DNA of 60,564 bases from Ettlia oleoabundans (GCA_019693395.1 JAAMXP010000947.1:1-60564); one strand, 5' to 3'. Positions 48,125-59,997 are shown, numbered from the stretch's first letter. Notes: a model not told the origin generated them from the letters alone. A program made the numbers and translations.

Positions 48125-51100
48125 ATGGCAGGGGAGGGTTGTGCCCAGGCCTCTTGCGCGTTCCCCACCATTGCCGACCAGCAAATTGCTCATGCCGTGT
48201 TGGAGCAGTCCCCGCGACCGCCTCCTGCAGCTCCGGGCGGCCAGCCAGCCGGCAGCAGCTGCGGGCGCACCGGCAGCCGCCAGACGGGGCCTGGCGGCAC
48301 AGCCGTGGTGGGGCTGGCGCTAAAGAAAGATAAGCGTAAGAAGCACATCAGCGACAAGCTGGTGCAGCAGGCAGCAGAGGTTGGCATCACCCTCAAATTT
48401 ATTGATAAGGAGGTCCCACTGGATGAGCAGGGGCCCTTTGTCGCCATCTTGCAGAAAGTCCGCAAGCCAGGTGAGCGGGCGTGTTACCCACACCCTCGTC
48501 GGCTACGCACCAGCAGGACGTGTTGTCTCAGCTGCTCATTAGAGTTGCATTGCCTGGCCATGCGTCCTAGGAGCGCTGGAGAGAGCGGTGCGGTGCAGCC
48601 TGGTTCTGACCACCCCAAATCCATTACGAGCAACTGACTGTACCAAGTTCCCCCTGCTGGTACGTGCACTAACTTCTGCAACATGGCCCCCACTTACACG
48701 TGACCCCTCACCGCACTTGTTGCTGCAACCACCAGAGTGGGAGGCTGCTCTGGAGGAGTATGCGGCGGCACACCCAGAGGTCCGCGTGTACGACCTGCCC
48801 GCTGCCACCTACCCGCTGCGCAACAGGGGCACCATGTTCTCGTTCATGGACGGAGACGGATGGGTGTTCGAGGTGGGATCAGGGCGGCATGAAATGGCTG
48901 GTCATATAGCGCGGTGGTGGGGTCTTCCAAATCCAATCCTTAACAGTTGACGGGCAAAGGCTGGGTGTTTCCTAGTGGGTTAAGGTATGCGGTGGCCCCG
49001 TGGCTCGCACTGTCACATGCCCATGGAGCTCATGTTACTTTCCGCTCATCAACTCAGCAAAGTGTTTCCCCCCGTGCAAATATCAAACTGCAGGAGCCTC
49101 CGGAGCTGGTTGAGGGGGGCCGCTCTCCGCAGCGCTGCCGCTGCACCGTGCCTACCAACACCACCCTGGCAGCTGGGTGCAGCTATGAGCAGGCGGGCGA
49201 GCAGCTGGATCAGGCGGGGCTGCAGTACCCGCTGCTGGCAAAGCCGCTATGGGCAGACGGGCGGGAGGGCTCACATGCGCTGGCAGGTGCGTGGGAGCAT
49301 CGCCTGGTTCCAAGGCGTTGCGGCAGCGCTGGCTGCTGAAACACTTGATTGCTGTTGTTGTGGTACTAGGCTTTGCGTGCTCATCCGTTGCACATCGCTG
49401 TGCTCAACTACACAGAGCCTGCTGCTTGATACCACTTGGGCTGCTAGTGCTGTGCCCCAGCCCTTTGTCTTCCCCTCTATCTCATCATCCTCCATTGCAG
49501 TGGTGCACACACCAGGCGGCCTGCAGCGGCTGCTGGCTGGGGAGGCGGCGCACCTTCAGCTGCCTGTACTGCTGCAGCAGTACGTAGACCATGGCGGCTG
49601 CCTGTTCAAGGTGTACGTGCTGGGAGATGTGTCAGGTACCGCCTTGTTGTGCCGCCATGGTTGCCCCTTGCTTTCCCCGCTTTGATTCTACAGTAGAGCG
49701 CACATCTGTCGCTAGCTGAAGCTATGGAAGTGTATCTGCTCCTCATGAGCTGCCCCGCTTGCTGTGCTGAGGCCCTGGCGGGCACGCTGCTCAGTAGCTT
49801 GCAAACCGTCTTGGCCGTGTTTTCTTCGGCCTACAGCGTCCATTGTGACCTTGTAGCTTGCTTGATGCATACAGACAACTGTAGTTACAACATGTCTCAA
49901 TCAAATCAACTCTGCTTGTCACCATCACCCGCCTGCCTTGACGCCCCTCACTGCCTGCCTACCCCCTTGGCTGTCTGCAGTGCGTGTGAAGCGCAACTCG
50001 CTGCACCTGCCGCAGTGGTGTTGTGCTCCGGCACGGGCAGCCCCAGCAGCAGCAGCAGGTGGTGACGCCTCAGTGCAGCAGCCTCAGCAGCAGCCGGACA
50101 AGTACGCTGTGGTAGCTACAGCGGGGGCAGGCGACGGCGCGGTTGCCAGCAATGGCAGTAGTGGCGGTGCTGGGCGGCGGCGTCTTCTCGATCTGGAATT
50201 GATGGAGAGGGTGTCCGCCTACCCAGCCAGCAAGTCATGGGGAAAGGCAGACACTGCACCCAAGGCAAGCTGCTACGCGCGCGCGCGCGCGCCCCCCATC
50301 CCCCCATCCCCTTTCCCGTCGGCCCCATATCCATCACTACCACCACCACCATCCTGCCTTCTCTAACTGCTATGTGCGTCCAATGCATTGCCGATGCATG
50401 ACGACCGCTAGGTGCCCTGGGCAAACGGTCCCATATAATTTTCCTTTTCCCCCCATTCGGCTACGCGGTTCAAGTTGTAGCACGCCCATGACAATTTCAA
50501 CCGAGTTGACACCNNNNNNNGTGCTAACCCACCCTTGCTCCCCCTTTGTTGTACCACACTGCGCTGCCTCTGCCATGTGTCTTGCAGGGGCATGGTGTGC
50601 CCAGCCCGCCTGCCTGGCTGCTGCAGGCGCTGGCGCAGCGGCTGCGACAGAAGACGGGGCTGAACCTGTTCAACTTTGATGTGATAGTGCCCATGCACTG
50701 CCACCGCCGCCGCATGCCACATGACACTAGCGCAGCCAACCTTACCACCCCTGGCAGGCGCAGCGAAAGTGGCGGGGGCGGCTTGCAGGCAGCAGGTACT
50801 GAGGAACACCCGCAGCAGCAGGCCAGCCGTGCTGAAGAAGCTCCGGCAGCAATGGCAGCAACAGGGCTGGTAGATGCAGCTGATGAGCCGGCAGTGCTCG
50901 ACCTGCAGGCAGCACAGGCAGCCGCGGCAGCCGCCGCCGCAGCAGCATCACAGCAGCAGGACCCAGCCGCAGATGACGTTGGCCAGAGCCAGGGACAGCA
51001 GCAGGATGGGCGCGTGCAGCAGCAGCAGCAGCAGCAGCAGCAGGGCGGGGGGCACCAGGAGCAGCAGGAGGATCAGGAGGAGCTGCTTTACCACCTGATC

Positions 51101-51505
51101 GACATCAACTACTTCCCAGGTGGGCAAACGGTTGCGGCTGTCTGCCGGCAGTCAGAGCGCAGCAGCATGAATGTAGGGTCTGCACGGCAGCAGTTCGCGC
51201 CCACTTGGCTGGCTTTCGGTTCCTTGTAAACTGGACAGTAATGACACAGGTGGAGGTGCTTCGCCTGCACTTGCAACCATCATCTTGGTATGCCTCCTCA
51301 AACTCTGCCATCGTTTTGCGTTCGCTCTGTGGTGCACCCACAGGCACTATACCCACTTGTGCCGCTGCTGCTGCTTGACTATTGTCTCTGTGGTACTGCG
51401 CGTACTGCAGGGTACGAGAAGATGCCCAACTACGAGGAATACATGGTGCAATTCCTGAGCTCCGTAGCTCTGCCGCAGCCCCGGCAGCAGCCCCCCGATG
51501 ATTAA
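48125..51505 (+). CDS. ITPK: Inositol 1,3,4-trisphosphate 5/6-kinase
   Basis: Seven exons (48125-48470, 48736-48872, 49094-49286, 49501-49635, 49981-50264, 50588-51119, 51411-51505) give 573 aa. This is an ATP-grasp kinase of inositol phosphate and phytate synthesis. Matching blocks are VVGLALKKDKRKKHISDKLV, GPFVAILQKVRKPEWEAALE, YPLLAKPLWADGREGSHALA, LLQQYVDHGGCLFKVYVLGD, GLNLFNFDVIV and LIDINYFPGYEKMPNYEEYM. The metal-binding DINYFPG and FNFDVI residues are intact. Two large insertions, one after VRVKRNSLHLP and one of about 125 residues between NFDVIV and LIDINYF (Ala/Gln-rich, with a run of 9 Gln), make it longer than the usual 320-400 aa. The intron after 50264 has a GC donor and contains the N gap. 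TGTAA lies about 190 nt past the stop. Confidence 0.93.
50514..50520. other. Run of N (assembly gap)
   Basis: Seven unknown bases in an intron of the inositol kinase gene. Confidence 1.
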
Positions 51506-51695
51506 GAGCCATGCACACAGCAGTCACAGCAGCAGCAGCAGCAGCCACCAGCGTAATGCCGCCAGCAGCTGCAGCAGAGCTGGGCAGCTTCTTGTACTAC
51601 CTGTGTGTGCACTACGCTTCAGAGGGAGCATCTCACCGCTGTACCCCTTTTCTTACTATGTCAGCTATCTAGATTCGGATCTCCTTGTTCCAATA

Positions 51696-51700
51696 TGTAA
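51696..51700 (+). promoter_or_regulatory. Putative TGTAA poly(A) signal of the inositol kinase gene
   Basis: Pentamer 191 nt past the stop codon. Confidence 0.4.
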
Positions 51701-51760
51701 GGTACATGCCACGAATGAACAGTGTCTGAGAGTGACGTCAAGTGGCGGCTTTGGGGCAAT

Positions 51761-51904
51761 ACAGCAGTACATGACTCTGCAGCAGAACCCCATCTTTTGC
51801 TCATTCCCACTGCTTGCCAGCCTTTCCCAGTTACAGCAGTACATGACTCTGCAGCAGAACCCCATCTTTTGCTCATTCCCACTGCTTGCCAGCCTTTCCC
51901 AGTT
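51761..51904 (+). repeat. Perfect 72-bp tandem duplication
   Basis: Two adjacent identical 72-bp copies (51761-51832 and 51833-51904), starting ACAGCAGTACATGACTCTGC. The length is a multiple of three and the frame is open across both copies, but no gene is evident around them. Confidence 0.97.
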
Positions 51905-52408
51905 CCCAGTATAGCACATAGCCAACACCAGCCAGCAGAAGGGCGGCATGCGCGCCTAGGAAGAGGCGGGCAAGGGAAGCAGGCACCAAGCGAGGATTGT
52001 TCTCAGTTCAGGCGCTTCTCATCGTGGCAAAGCAAAGCTACAGCTGCTGAAGTGGCAGCAGTGGTGTAGGCAGCTCGGTCTTGGAGCTGCTAGGTGTCAG
52101 CGCTGGCCTGCATAGAGTTGTTTACCAAATCGAGGTAAGAGCCAGGCAGGCATATGCACATGAGTTTTGCCAGTGCAGGCGGCTGCAATACCAAGCAGGT
52201 CTGTCCAGCTACTGGCCAACGTGTTTGCTGCCTTTTAGATGTGTGCCTGAAGTGGCCTTGCGCACACTTGTCTGACCAGTGACCCCCCTGCAGCTGCCCT
52301 CACTATGGACCCCCACCCCCCCCACCCCCGGCCATGCTGGTACAGGTTTGAACATAACTGCTGCCTGATGTATTACATAGAGCTCTCTGCTGCGTTTGCG
52401 CTGTGCAG

Positions 52409-53147
52409 GTGTTCACCGAGCCCACATCAGCCGCTGAGCCAGCAGGAGAAGGCAGAGCTGCTGAAGCGGTACAAGGTTTGGTGCAGAGTGCGGTACAATT
52501 GTTGCGACGGAAGGCAAGATCCCAAGCTTTCCGTGTATCTCGGCCTCATATCCTCCCTCCTTCATCTATCAGGTAGTCGGGGTGATGGTTGAGGGTGCAG
52601 ATAAGGGGCACATAGTGGGCGGCACACCCAGGTTCTGAGGGCTGCACTCGGGCAGCGCCACCAGGGGACCGCCGACAAACATGCTCCTGTCGCCCTTACA
52701 CATGCTGCTGTTGATGCCACACCACAGATGGACGCATCCTTGCCCAGCAAGCCTCCCAGTGTCATTAGCACTGTCCATTCTGGCAAATTGCTGCTTCCAC
52801 CACTCCGCCGCCGCCGCCGGTGATTGGCACTCAGCTGCTGCGCATTCAGCACAGAGATCCAGTGGCGCGACACCTTGGGTTGGAAAGAGGACAGGTGGTG
52901 CGCATTGGTGGGATAAATCTGTGACCACAAGGCATTTTGGTGAGTGCCCTGCTGGACAGTGGCAGCAACGGGGTTGGGGTGAAGGTGGCGCAAGCTGGGC
53001 GGGGACGCCCTCTTGTTGGTGCTAGCACAGTGACCTGACTCCCGTGACTTCAGTACTCCCGATTTATCATCCGGTGGCTGATTGTCAGCTAACGGAACTC
53101 ATCTTTGCTGCCTGCAAAATGCAGTGACCTACTGCCTGTGCATGTGA
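52409..53147 (+). pseudogene. RPB5: C-terminal fragment of RNA polymerase subunit RPB5 (RPABC1)
   Basis: Three exon-like pieces match the conserved C-terminal domain of RPB5, the subunit shared by RNA polymerases I-III. The first is 52409-52475 (PHQPLSQQEKAELLKRYK), the second 52835-52907 (LLRIQHRDPVARHLGLERGQ then VVRI), the third 53125-53147 (VTYCLCM, then stop). They correspond to the family's LS-EEK-ELL-RYKV, QLPRIQ-DPVARYYGL-RGQVVRI and YVTYR blocks. Splice phases fit between pieces two and three, but the RPSETAGRY block is missing. The N-terminal nuclease-like domain is absent upstream, and the donor after piece one is weak (AAG|GTTTGG). It may be a decayed copy, or a real gene whose other exons I could not see. 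Confidence 0.55.
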
Positions 53148-53497
53148 CGGCCACCTGACGGTGTGAAGCTCAAGCCAGCCCCTTGGCAGCTGCGGTTCAC
53201 GACTTTTCTGCAGTCAATCCCTGCCCTGGCCGTCTGCCTTTGCCGCTGTCCGCTTGCATCTCCAGCGAGCCACAACGGTGCAGTGGTGCATGTCCAAATG
53301 CCTCATCGCGCCCCGGGCCTTGCGACCTGTTCTGCAATGAAGAAATCTGAAATAAGATGCCGCAACGAGGAGGGGCCGCAACACAATGCAAGGCCCGGCA
53401 CCTGGGTCTTAGTGCCACGGGGGCAGTCCGCCCAAAAGCTCAGGCGGGGCCTCTCTCGGCCTCTTTGGCCGCCTGCTTCGAAGAGCTAGTTAGCACA
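53148..53497. promoter_or_regulatory. Upstream region of RPL35A
   Basis: 350 bp that should hold the promoter and 5' UTR of the ribosomal protein gene. A short pyrimidine-rich stretch (about 53455-53475, CTCTCTCGGCCTCTTTGGCC) lies just before the start, where ribosomal protein transcripts often begin. Confidence 0.4.
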
Positions 53498-55981
53498 ATG
53501 GCGGGGGAGCGTGTGCGGCTCTACGTCACCGGCCAGTTCCTCGGCTACAAGAGGTGGGGACGTTCACCATGCAACCCAGCAAGTCCCGCGCACTGAGCTG
53601 ATGACTTGAGATAGCAAGATGGGCGCACACCACTTCCAGCACGCTGCCCAGGCAGTGATGGCAGCAGCATGCAGCTTTGCGCGGGGCACGGACGCCGCTT
53701 GGGGGCAGGTTTCCGGGCGGATTGGAGGTGCACGGTGGCAGAAAACATGCGGCCGACAGCCAGTCCAAAAGGCTGCCTGCGCCTTGCCGCTTGCCCCAGC
53801 ACTGCGGAAGCGGCAGCAGCCGGATGGCTGCTGTAAGGGGAGGGAGGCGGCAGTATGCGTGTGTTGATGGCCTAAGACTTGTTTGGTGCACACGCCGGGT
53901 AGCGACGGCAGTGTCAGCAGAAGCCACAGCCTTGGCTTGATTGGCGCCACAGTCGCTTGCGCGCACCGCATACATTCAACACCAGCCAGTGGGCACGTTT
54001 GGAGGGGTCTTGCTGCCCCCCTGTCCTTGGCTTGCCCCATATGGCCGGCACGCTGTGTTTCATGTTTGCTTTTCCGCAGGAGCAAGTCCAACCAGTACAA
54101 CCACACCTCGCTCATCAAGGTGGATGGCGTGAACAGCAAGGAGGAGACCGAGTTCTACCTGGGCAAGCGGTGAGCTGGCATGCATGGGCTGATAGTTATC
54201 AGCTGGTGGGCCGGCAGGTTAAGCTGGCAGTGATGCTGGACTAAGCTGGAGCTGGCAGGTCATTTCTGCCGACGAGTTGGCCCTAAGACCGACAGCAAAA
54301 ATAATCCCAGTGGCAGAGACTTCCTGAGCTGTGCACTGTTGTAGCAGGAGCAGCAGCATGTCACAGCAGCATTTGCAGCTCGCGGGGGTGGCGGCCGCAG
54401 CTGTGCAGGGCTGTCTGGTCAAGCCAGCGTGCACGCCATACAATACGATGCGCAGCAGGCTGGGAGCAGCCAGGGAGTTGGGAGGCGCAGCACAAGCAGC
54501 CAGGAACGATATTAGAATAAGTGGTAGCTGCAGATGGCAGTGTCAAGTATCAAAATGTAGATTGGACGCATTGTGCTGCGAGCCTTGGCCAGGCACCAAT
54601 GCGCCTCGCAGTGATTGAGGGCCCACAGCAATGAACAGCAGTTTTGGCTGCGGGATGAGCTGCCCTGGGCATGTGCAGAAGCAAGCTGGCAACTATGTGG
54701 GGCAGTAGCAGAGGCCTAAAGGCTGCATCGCGCAAGTCGCCTAGGCATCCCGCAACACATCATCTGCCTTCTCTCAGCTCTCTCTTGCCTTCCATATTCT
54801 CCATTACTCAGCTTTGCCCTTTTGTCCCTGCCATACCACGTGTACTGCAGCATCGCCTACGTGTACAAGGCCAAGACTGAGAAGAAGGGCAGCAAGTACC
54901 GCGTGATCTGGGGCAAGGTGCGGCCTCTGTCGTTGTTGGAGCCAGTGTCGGGTTGACCTATTAAGCCAGCGGGCAAAAACGTATCACAGCTGGTCTTGTA
55001 CGGATGGCTGTCAGACTCTGCAGCTTGCTGCTGTGTGGCATGAGCTGCATTCAGAGGAGGAGTGCAGTTTCTTGCTGCTTTGCTGCTGATTTCCTGTGCC
55101 TTGCCGGTTGTTTGGGACGCCTAGCCAGGGACAAGCTGGGCTGCTTCCATTCGGGAGTGTCCATCGGCAGCGGTAGCGGTGGTGTTAGCCCGCATGAACC
55201 AAAGAAGCTCTTGTGAAGCAGGCTTTCTGCACATTTTCGCAACACCACAATGAGAAACTCAGTCGATCAGCAGCAAGGCGGCAGCCGAGCTATGCGCGTG
55301 CTGAGCAGTGCCAGGGTGTTGGCACAGCACAGTTGCAGCTTTCTGAGCGGCCAAGCACAATATGAAAAGCACTCTTCGCCCGCCATCGGACATATTCAGC
55401 CGCAGCAGGACCCAGTAATGCCCTCGGAGCTCCTGCAGTTGATGGCAGGCGTGCAAGTTTGCGCAATAGCCGAGGTGGCAGCAGAAGCTGCTGTTGCTGG
55501 TTCCCATTGCTGCCCCTCGATGGCTGCTGCTTCATAGCGCAGATTGCCAGCCCTTCCAGTCGGTGACTGGCACACCTCCCTAGCTCTGGTGGTGCAGGTG
55601 ACCCGCGCCCACGGCAGCGTTGGCACTGTGCGCGCCAAGTTCCAGAAGAACTTGCCACCCGCAGCCATTGTAAGTGACATGCATGGTTGGTTGCCTTGCG
55701 TTGCTGAGGTGTCAGCTGCGCTGCGCTGCGTTTTTGTGTTGGCCGTGAAGGTGCATTTCAGGTGGCTGGCCAATGTCCAGTGTCATGCTGGGCGGGGAAG
55801 TGACATGGGAAGGAGCGGTCTGGAAGTGCAACCGTGCGGTTTGCAGTCGATCTGTGCAGCTGGATGCCTATTTGCGCAGCAGAACTCAGTCCCTTTGTTG
55901 TTGCCACACCTGTGGCTGTGCTGCCTTTGCCCCTTGCAGGGCAGCAAGGTCCGCGTGATGCTCTACCCCAGCCGCATTTAA
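53498..55981 (+). CDS. RPL35A: 60S ribosomal protein eL33 (L35a)
   Basis: Five short exons (53498-53553, 54080-54169, 54851-54917, 55598-55669, 55940-55981) give 108 aa, the usual size. The protein reads MAGERVRLYVTGQFLGYKRS, KSNQYNHTSLIKVDGVNSKE, YLGKRIAYVYKAKTEKKGSK, YRVIWGKVTRAHGSVGTVRA, KFQKNLPPAAIGSKVRVMLY, PSRI. These are the hallmark blocks of eL33 across eukaryotes, with YKRSKSNQY, VYKAK and IWGKVTR-HG intact. It is a structural part of the large cytosolic ribosomal subunit. Introns are long (up to about 680 bp) compared with the coding exons. TGTAA occurs 242 nt past the stop. Confidence 0.98.
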
Positions 55982-56585
55982 GCGGCAGTTGCAGCGATAG
56001 CCGCACCCGAGGTTTCTGGCAGCAGCAGCCTGGCCAGAAGCTGTAGCAGCGGCGCGGATGCAGCTGCTGGTGGCCATTGCCCTCTCGCACCCTGCTAGTT
56101 CTGGAGGGCAGCGTAAGGCGGGCTGCGCTGACAGGTTGGGAGGTGGTGGTAGCATCCAGGGCAGCCTTTCTGCCGACTCACTTACCTGGAACGTTTTATA
56201 TGCCCCACCTTCCAGCTGCAGCTGTAACATGAGGCACCCAGCTGCGAAGATCTCAGGACCTTTAACAGGTTAACGTGGAGACCTTGGGGGGCGGTGGTAG
56301 GTTGAAGGCATGCAGGCCAACTCTCGGCTGATCAGGAGAAGCAGTAGAGATTAAGAGGGCCGGTTTCTCTTTGGTGCACTCAGCATGATGTAGAAGGGCT
56401 CAACTCAGGCTTGTGTCCATGGGTTAATCTGCCTCATCGGGCGCCACCTGGCGGCGCCGCATCTATCTGCCTGTCGTCAAAGACGCTACGGCGACGGAAA
56501 GCCGCGCTTTAAATCTATACTCCTTGTTGGGTGCGCGGTGGTTTCGTGCAACAGCCTTTCGCGTCGCCCAACTTCGTCAACGTGA
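55982..56585. other. Intergenic, RPL35A to the MFS gene
   Basis: 3' UTR of RPL35A and promoter of the transporter. No further feature seen. Confidence 0.5.
56223..56227 (+). promoter_or_regulatory. Putative TGTAA poly(A) signal of RPL35A
   Basis: Pentamer 242 nt past the stop codon. Confidence 0.35.
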
Positions 56586-59500
56586 ATGGCGGCAAGACTG
56601 AAAGTGTCGCTCAATAGGTGGCTGGGGCTAGGCCCCTTCCGGACTGTTTTTGTTCCAAAAGGTAAGGGCAGCGCGGTCCACAATGCGTCAAGGGCCGCAG
56701 AGTGCCAGACTTCACCAACTGTCGGCGGCGCCTCAGTAGGAGGCTTTGCTTTGGTGCCAGTAAGTGTCATCCACCTGCCTTCATGCCACAGTGCCACTAT
56801 AGGCGGGCAATGGCACAGTCCTCGCAGGTTCAATACTCACCTTTTGATTCCAGCTGGCTACATGACCCGCTCCTGCCCACCGCCTGATCACATCTGTTCT
56901 GCAGCGTACCTGTTCCTGTTCAGTGCCGGCTCAGTCTTCCTGCTGCCCTTTGTCAACGTCTTCTACCGCCAGTTCTGCGGCTTCAACGAAGAGCTCATTG
57001 GCATCCTTTGTGCGCTCAAGCCATGGGTGGCCGCCCCTGCCGGTAAGACGCCTGGGGCCTGCCGGCAGCGCCCTTGCCATCCACCCCTGTGTTACCGCCA
57101 CCCCCGCCTATGCCATTGCCGTCATGCGGCCCAGTTTTTCCAACCCCGTGATCAACTTCCGCCTAGGTTTTCTTCCTGCATCTGATGAAGGGCTACCCTG
57201 TGCCTGCTTACCTACCCAATGTCTGCAGGCTCGCTCATCGTGTCCGCCGCCGACGCCAGCAAGCGCCACATGGCCATCCTGCTGGCAGTCTACCTTGTAG
57301 CCTTCCTTGGACGGTCGCTGATGGCTTTCTTCACCGCCTTCTCCGTCCATTTGGCCATCGCTCTGATCACGGAGGCGGCAGCTAGCCCCATGGGCGCACT
57401 AATTGATGCCGCTATTGCTGCATCTGCCGCAGATGTGAGTGGGGGAAGGGCCTCCTGGTAGAGCGGGCACTATAGTGTGTGTATGCGTTGACTGTAGTTA
57501 ATGGGCAGCTGAAGCAGCGCTGAGGACAGCGGAATGCGGCCTTGGACAGGCAAACCGTGTGTCAGGGCCCACCTCTGCAGCAGCACTGTCATTGTGTGTG
57601 GCTGCTCATCTCGCTCTGCCTGCCACCATGCCTTTCTTCGCAGGACGGCGGCTACGGGCGCATCCGCATGTACGCCTCGGTGGGGTGGGGAGTCACCGCG
57701 CCGCTGGCAGGCTGGGTGATAGCCGCCTTTGGCCTGCGGGCAGCATTCCTGTGCTTTACTTTCTTGGTGGGTCTCTGCCTGCCTCTGGTGGCGCTCCTGC
57801 CAATGGAGGTACTGGCTGCACCCAGCGAAGCCGGTAAGGAGGCGCCGCAGGCTGGCGGCAGTGATGGTGCCGCGGCTGGCGACTGGCGGCTCTCCCAGGA
57901 TCACTCCGCTGGCAAGCTGGGTGCTGAGATTGAGGGCAGGGAAGAAGGGCAGGACGATGCTGACATGCTGAGCGTGCACATCAGCGGCGACAGCCAGCCA
58001 TTGATGCTGCGCGTTGCTTCCAAGACGCAGGCAGCAACTTCCGGGGAGGGCAGCAGGCACGCCCAACCCCCTAGTCAGACCGGGCCCACCCCACCACCCG
58101 AGGCTTGGACCATCACCGCCGGGCCGTCTCCTAATGCAGCTGCCGACAGCCAGCACCCCGCCAACAACACATCTACAGGACCCCTGGCCCACATCCTGGC
58201 CGCTGCGGACTACAGCAAACATGACACCACCCACCCGCTCAGCAGCCCCGAGCGCCCACTACTCAGCCCCTCATCCCGAGACGGGCCGCCAGCTGACACA
58301 ACTTGCAACCGCGCCCTCAGCAGCTCCTTGGAGATAGCCCCCAGCTCTCGCGCTGCAAGCAAGGCACAGCTGGTCCCTCCAGTGCCGCTCAATGCCGGCG
58401 GTGAGAAGGGTGTGGCTGTTGTGTCGGCCGACCCCGCCACCAGTGTGTGGCAGGGCATCAAGGCGCTGCTGGGCGACATCCATGTGGTCAATTTCTTCTT
58501 CCTGGTGGGTGCCTCAGGGCTGATCTGCTGCTAGGCTCTGTTCATACATGCCTTGTGGTAGCCTTATGCCTGGTCTATTGAGTGACAGCCGGTAGTCATT
58601 ATCCAGGTGATCGCTTTCATCTAGTTGAGATGCTGCTGGCAGCAGCCTGGAGAGACCCAAACACCATTCACAGCTGCTATTGCCGCACGGGTGGCGGTGC
58701 CTGCCCAACTTCCATCCCGCACCGCCTGTTCGACCACTGCTGCCACTGTAGGCTTTTCTGATGGGCATCGGCAATGGCTGCATCGGGTACCTCTTTCTCT
58801 ACTTGGACGAGATGGGTATGTGCCAACTGTCATGGGCAGCTCCCTGCAGCTGTGCTGTGCAGCCCTGGGTCAGCCCCCTTGAGTTGCTGCAAACCCCCGC
58901 CTGCCTGCTGCCGACACTCAGCCCTATCTGCCCCGCCCTGGTCCCTCCCCTGGTTCTGCCCTCTGTGTAACGCGCTTGCAGGTGCTTCTGGCACGCTCAT
59001 GGGCCTCTGCCTGACCTTCAACTGTGCTGCCGAGGTGCCAATCTTCTACTTCAGCGGCCCCCTGCTGGCGCGCCTGGGTGTGGAGCGTGCGTTCAATGTG
59101 GCCATGGGCGCCTATGTGCTGCGCCTTGTCCTGTACCTGGTCAGTGCTGTGCTGATGAGTGCAGTTGCCGAGGGTTCTGTATATCGAGGGTAGTGCAGTA
59201 GGTCAGCTGTTGTAGCTGCAATCTTTGCATACACGCTAATCATTGCACTCTACAATCCTTGCATTGCAACTGACCTTCCTCTCTGGCAGTAAATCCTGGA
59301 AAAGAGGCCCTCTATCACTCATTCACCTGTCCTGTACCTGCGACCAAATGGCCCCACTTATCGCTGCACCACGTTACTGCCACCATGCAGGTCCTGCCCC
59401 TGTTCCCCAGTCCTTGGTACGTGCTGCCTGTTGAGCTGCTGCAAGGCTGTACCTTTGCGCTGGCCTGGTCAGCCGGCACCGTCTACGTCAAGCGCATCGC

Positions 59501-59997
59501 ACCGCCACACCTGCGCAGCACGGTGCAGTCAATCTTTCAGGGCCTATATGCTGGCATAGGTGGGTGCTTGGAAGGGGCTGAAGGGCTCTTGCGCCTGACC
59601 CTGGCCGGTTTTGGTGGGGAGGTGTATGCCCGGCTAGTCAGTGTGACGGCAGGCATCATGCTAGCCCCACAATCGGCAACAGATGTTGATTGCAACTCCG
59701 TTCTTCCACCTGCCTGCAGGTGTCGGCCTGGGTGGTCTGGTGGGCGGCATGCTCTACGGAGCCCTGGGCGCCGCTGCTCTGTTCCGCACCGCCGCTCTGA
59801 CGCTGGCTGTGGGCTGGGTGGCTGCCCTGGTTGTGCTGCGCCTGTTGGGCAGCAGCAACTGCCATATGTCCGCCGCCCAGCCAGAGAACCACAGCGATGG
59901 GTGTTTTGACAGCAGTTCCCAGGGCTACCAGGTGCTGGAGCTCAGGGCAAGCACCGAGGAGGGAGAAGGAGCGGCGCTGCTGCGGCCGCAGCTCTGA
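56586..59997 (+). CDS. Major facilitator transporter, MFSD6-like
   Basis: Eight exons (56586-56661, 56905-57042, 57229-57434, 57644-58504, 58752-58815, 58982-59139, 59391-59559, 59720-59997) join in frame to 649 aa. Several membrane helices are evident: AYLFLFSAGSVFLLPFVNVF, HMAILLAVYLVAFLGRSLMA, GWVIAAFGLRAAFLCFTFLV, NVAMGAYVLRLVLYLVLPLF and TALTLAVGWVAALVVLRLL-like stretches. The segment DDGGYGRIRMYASVGWGVTA, plus PIFYFSGPLLARLGVERAFN and LRSTVQSIFQGLYAGIGVGL, are the signatures of the MFS_1-like family that includes MFSD6 and nucleoside:H+ symporters. A hydrophilic loop of about 200 residues (Ser/Pro/Ala-rich) separates the two halves, and an acidic tail ends the protein. The substrate is not known. 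Confidence 0.9.

Larger units (their letters stand above)
51506..52408. other. Intergenic region with a 72-bp tandem duplication
   Basis: No exon could be recognised here. In particular, none of the expected N-terminal RPB5 motifs was found in any frame. Confidence 0.5.

Noticed and set aside
51506..52408. Possible N-terminal RPB5 exons
   Set aside because: All frames were scanned by eye for the expected N-terminal motifs; none found.
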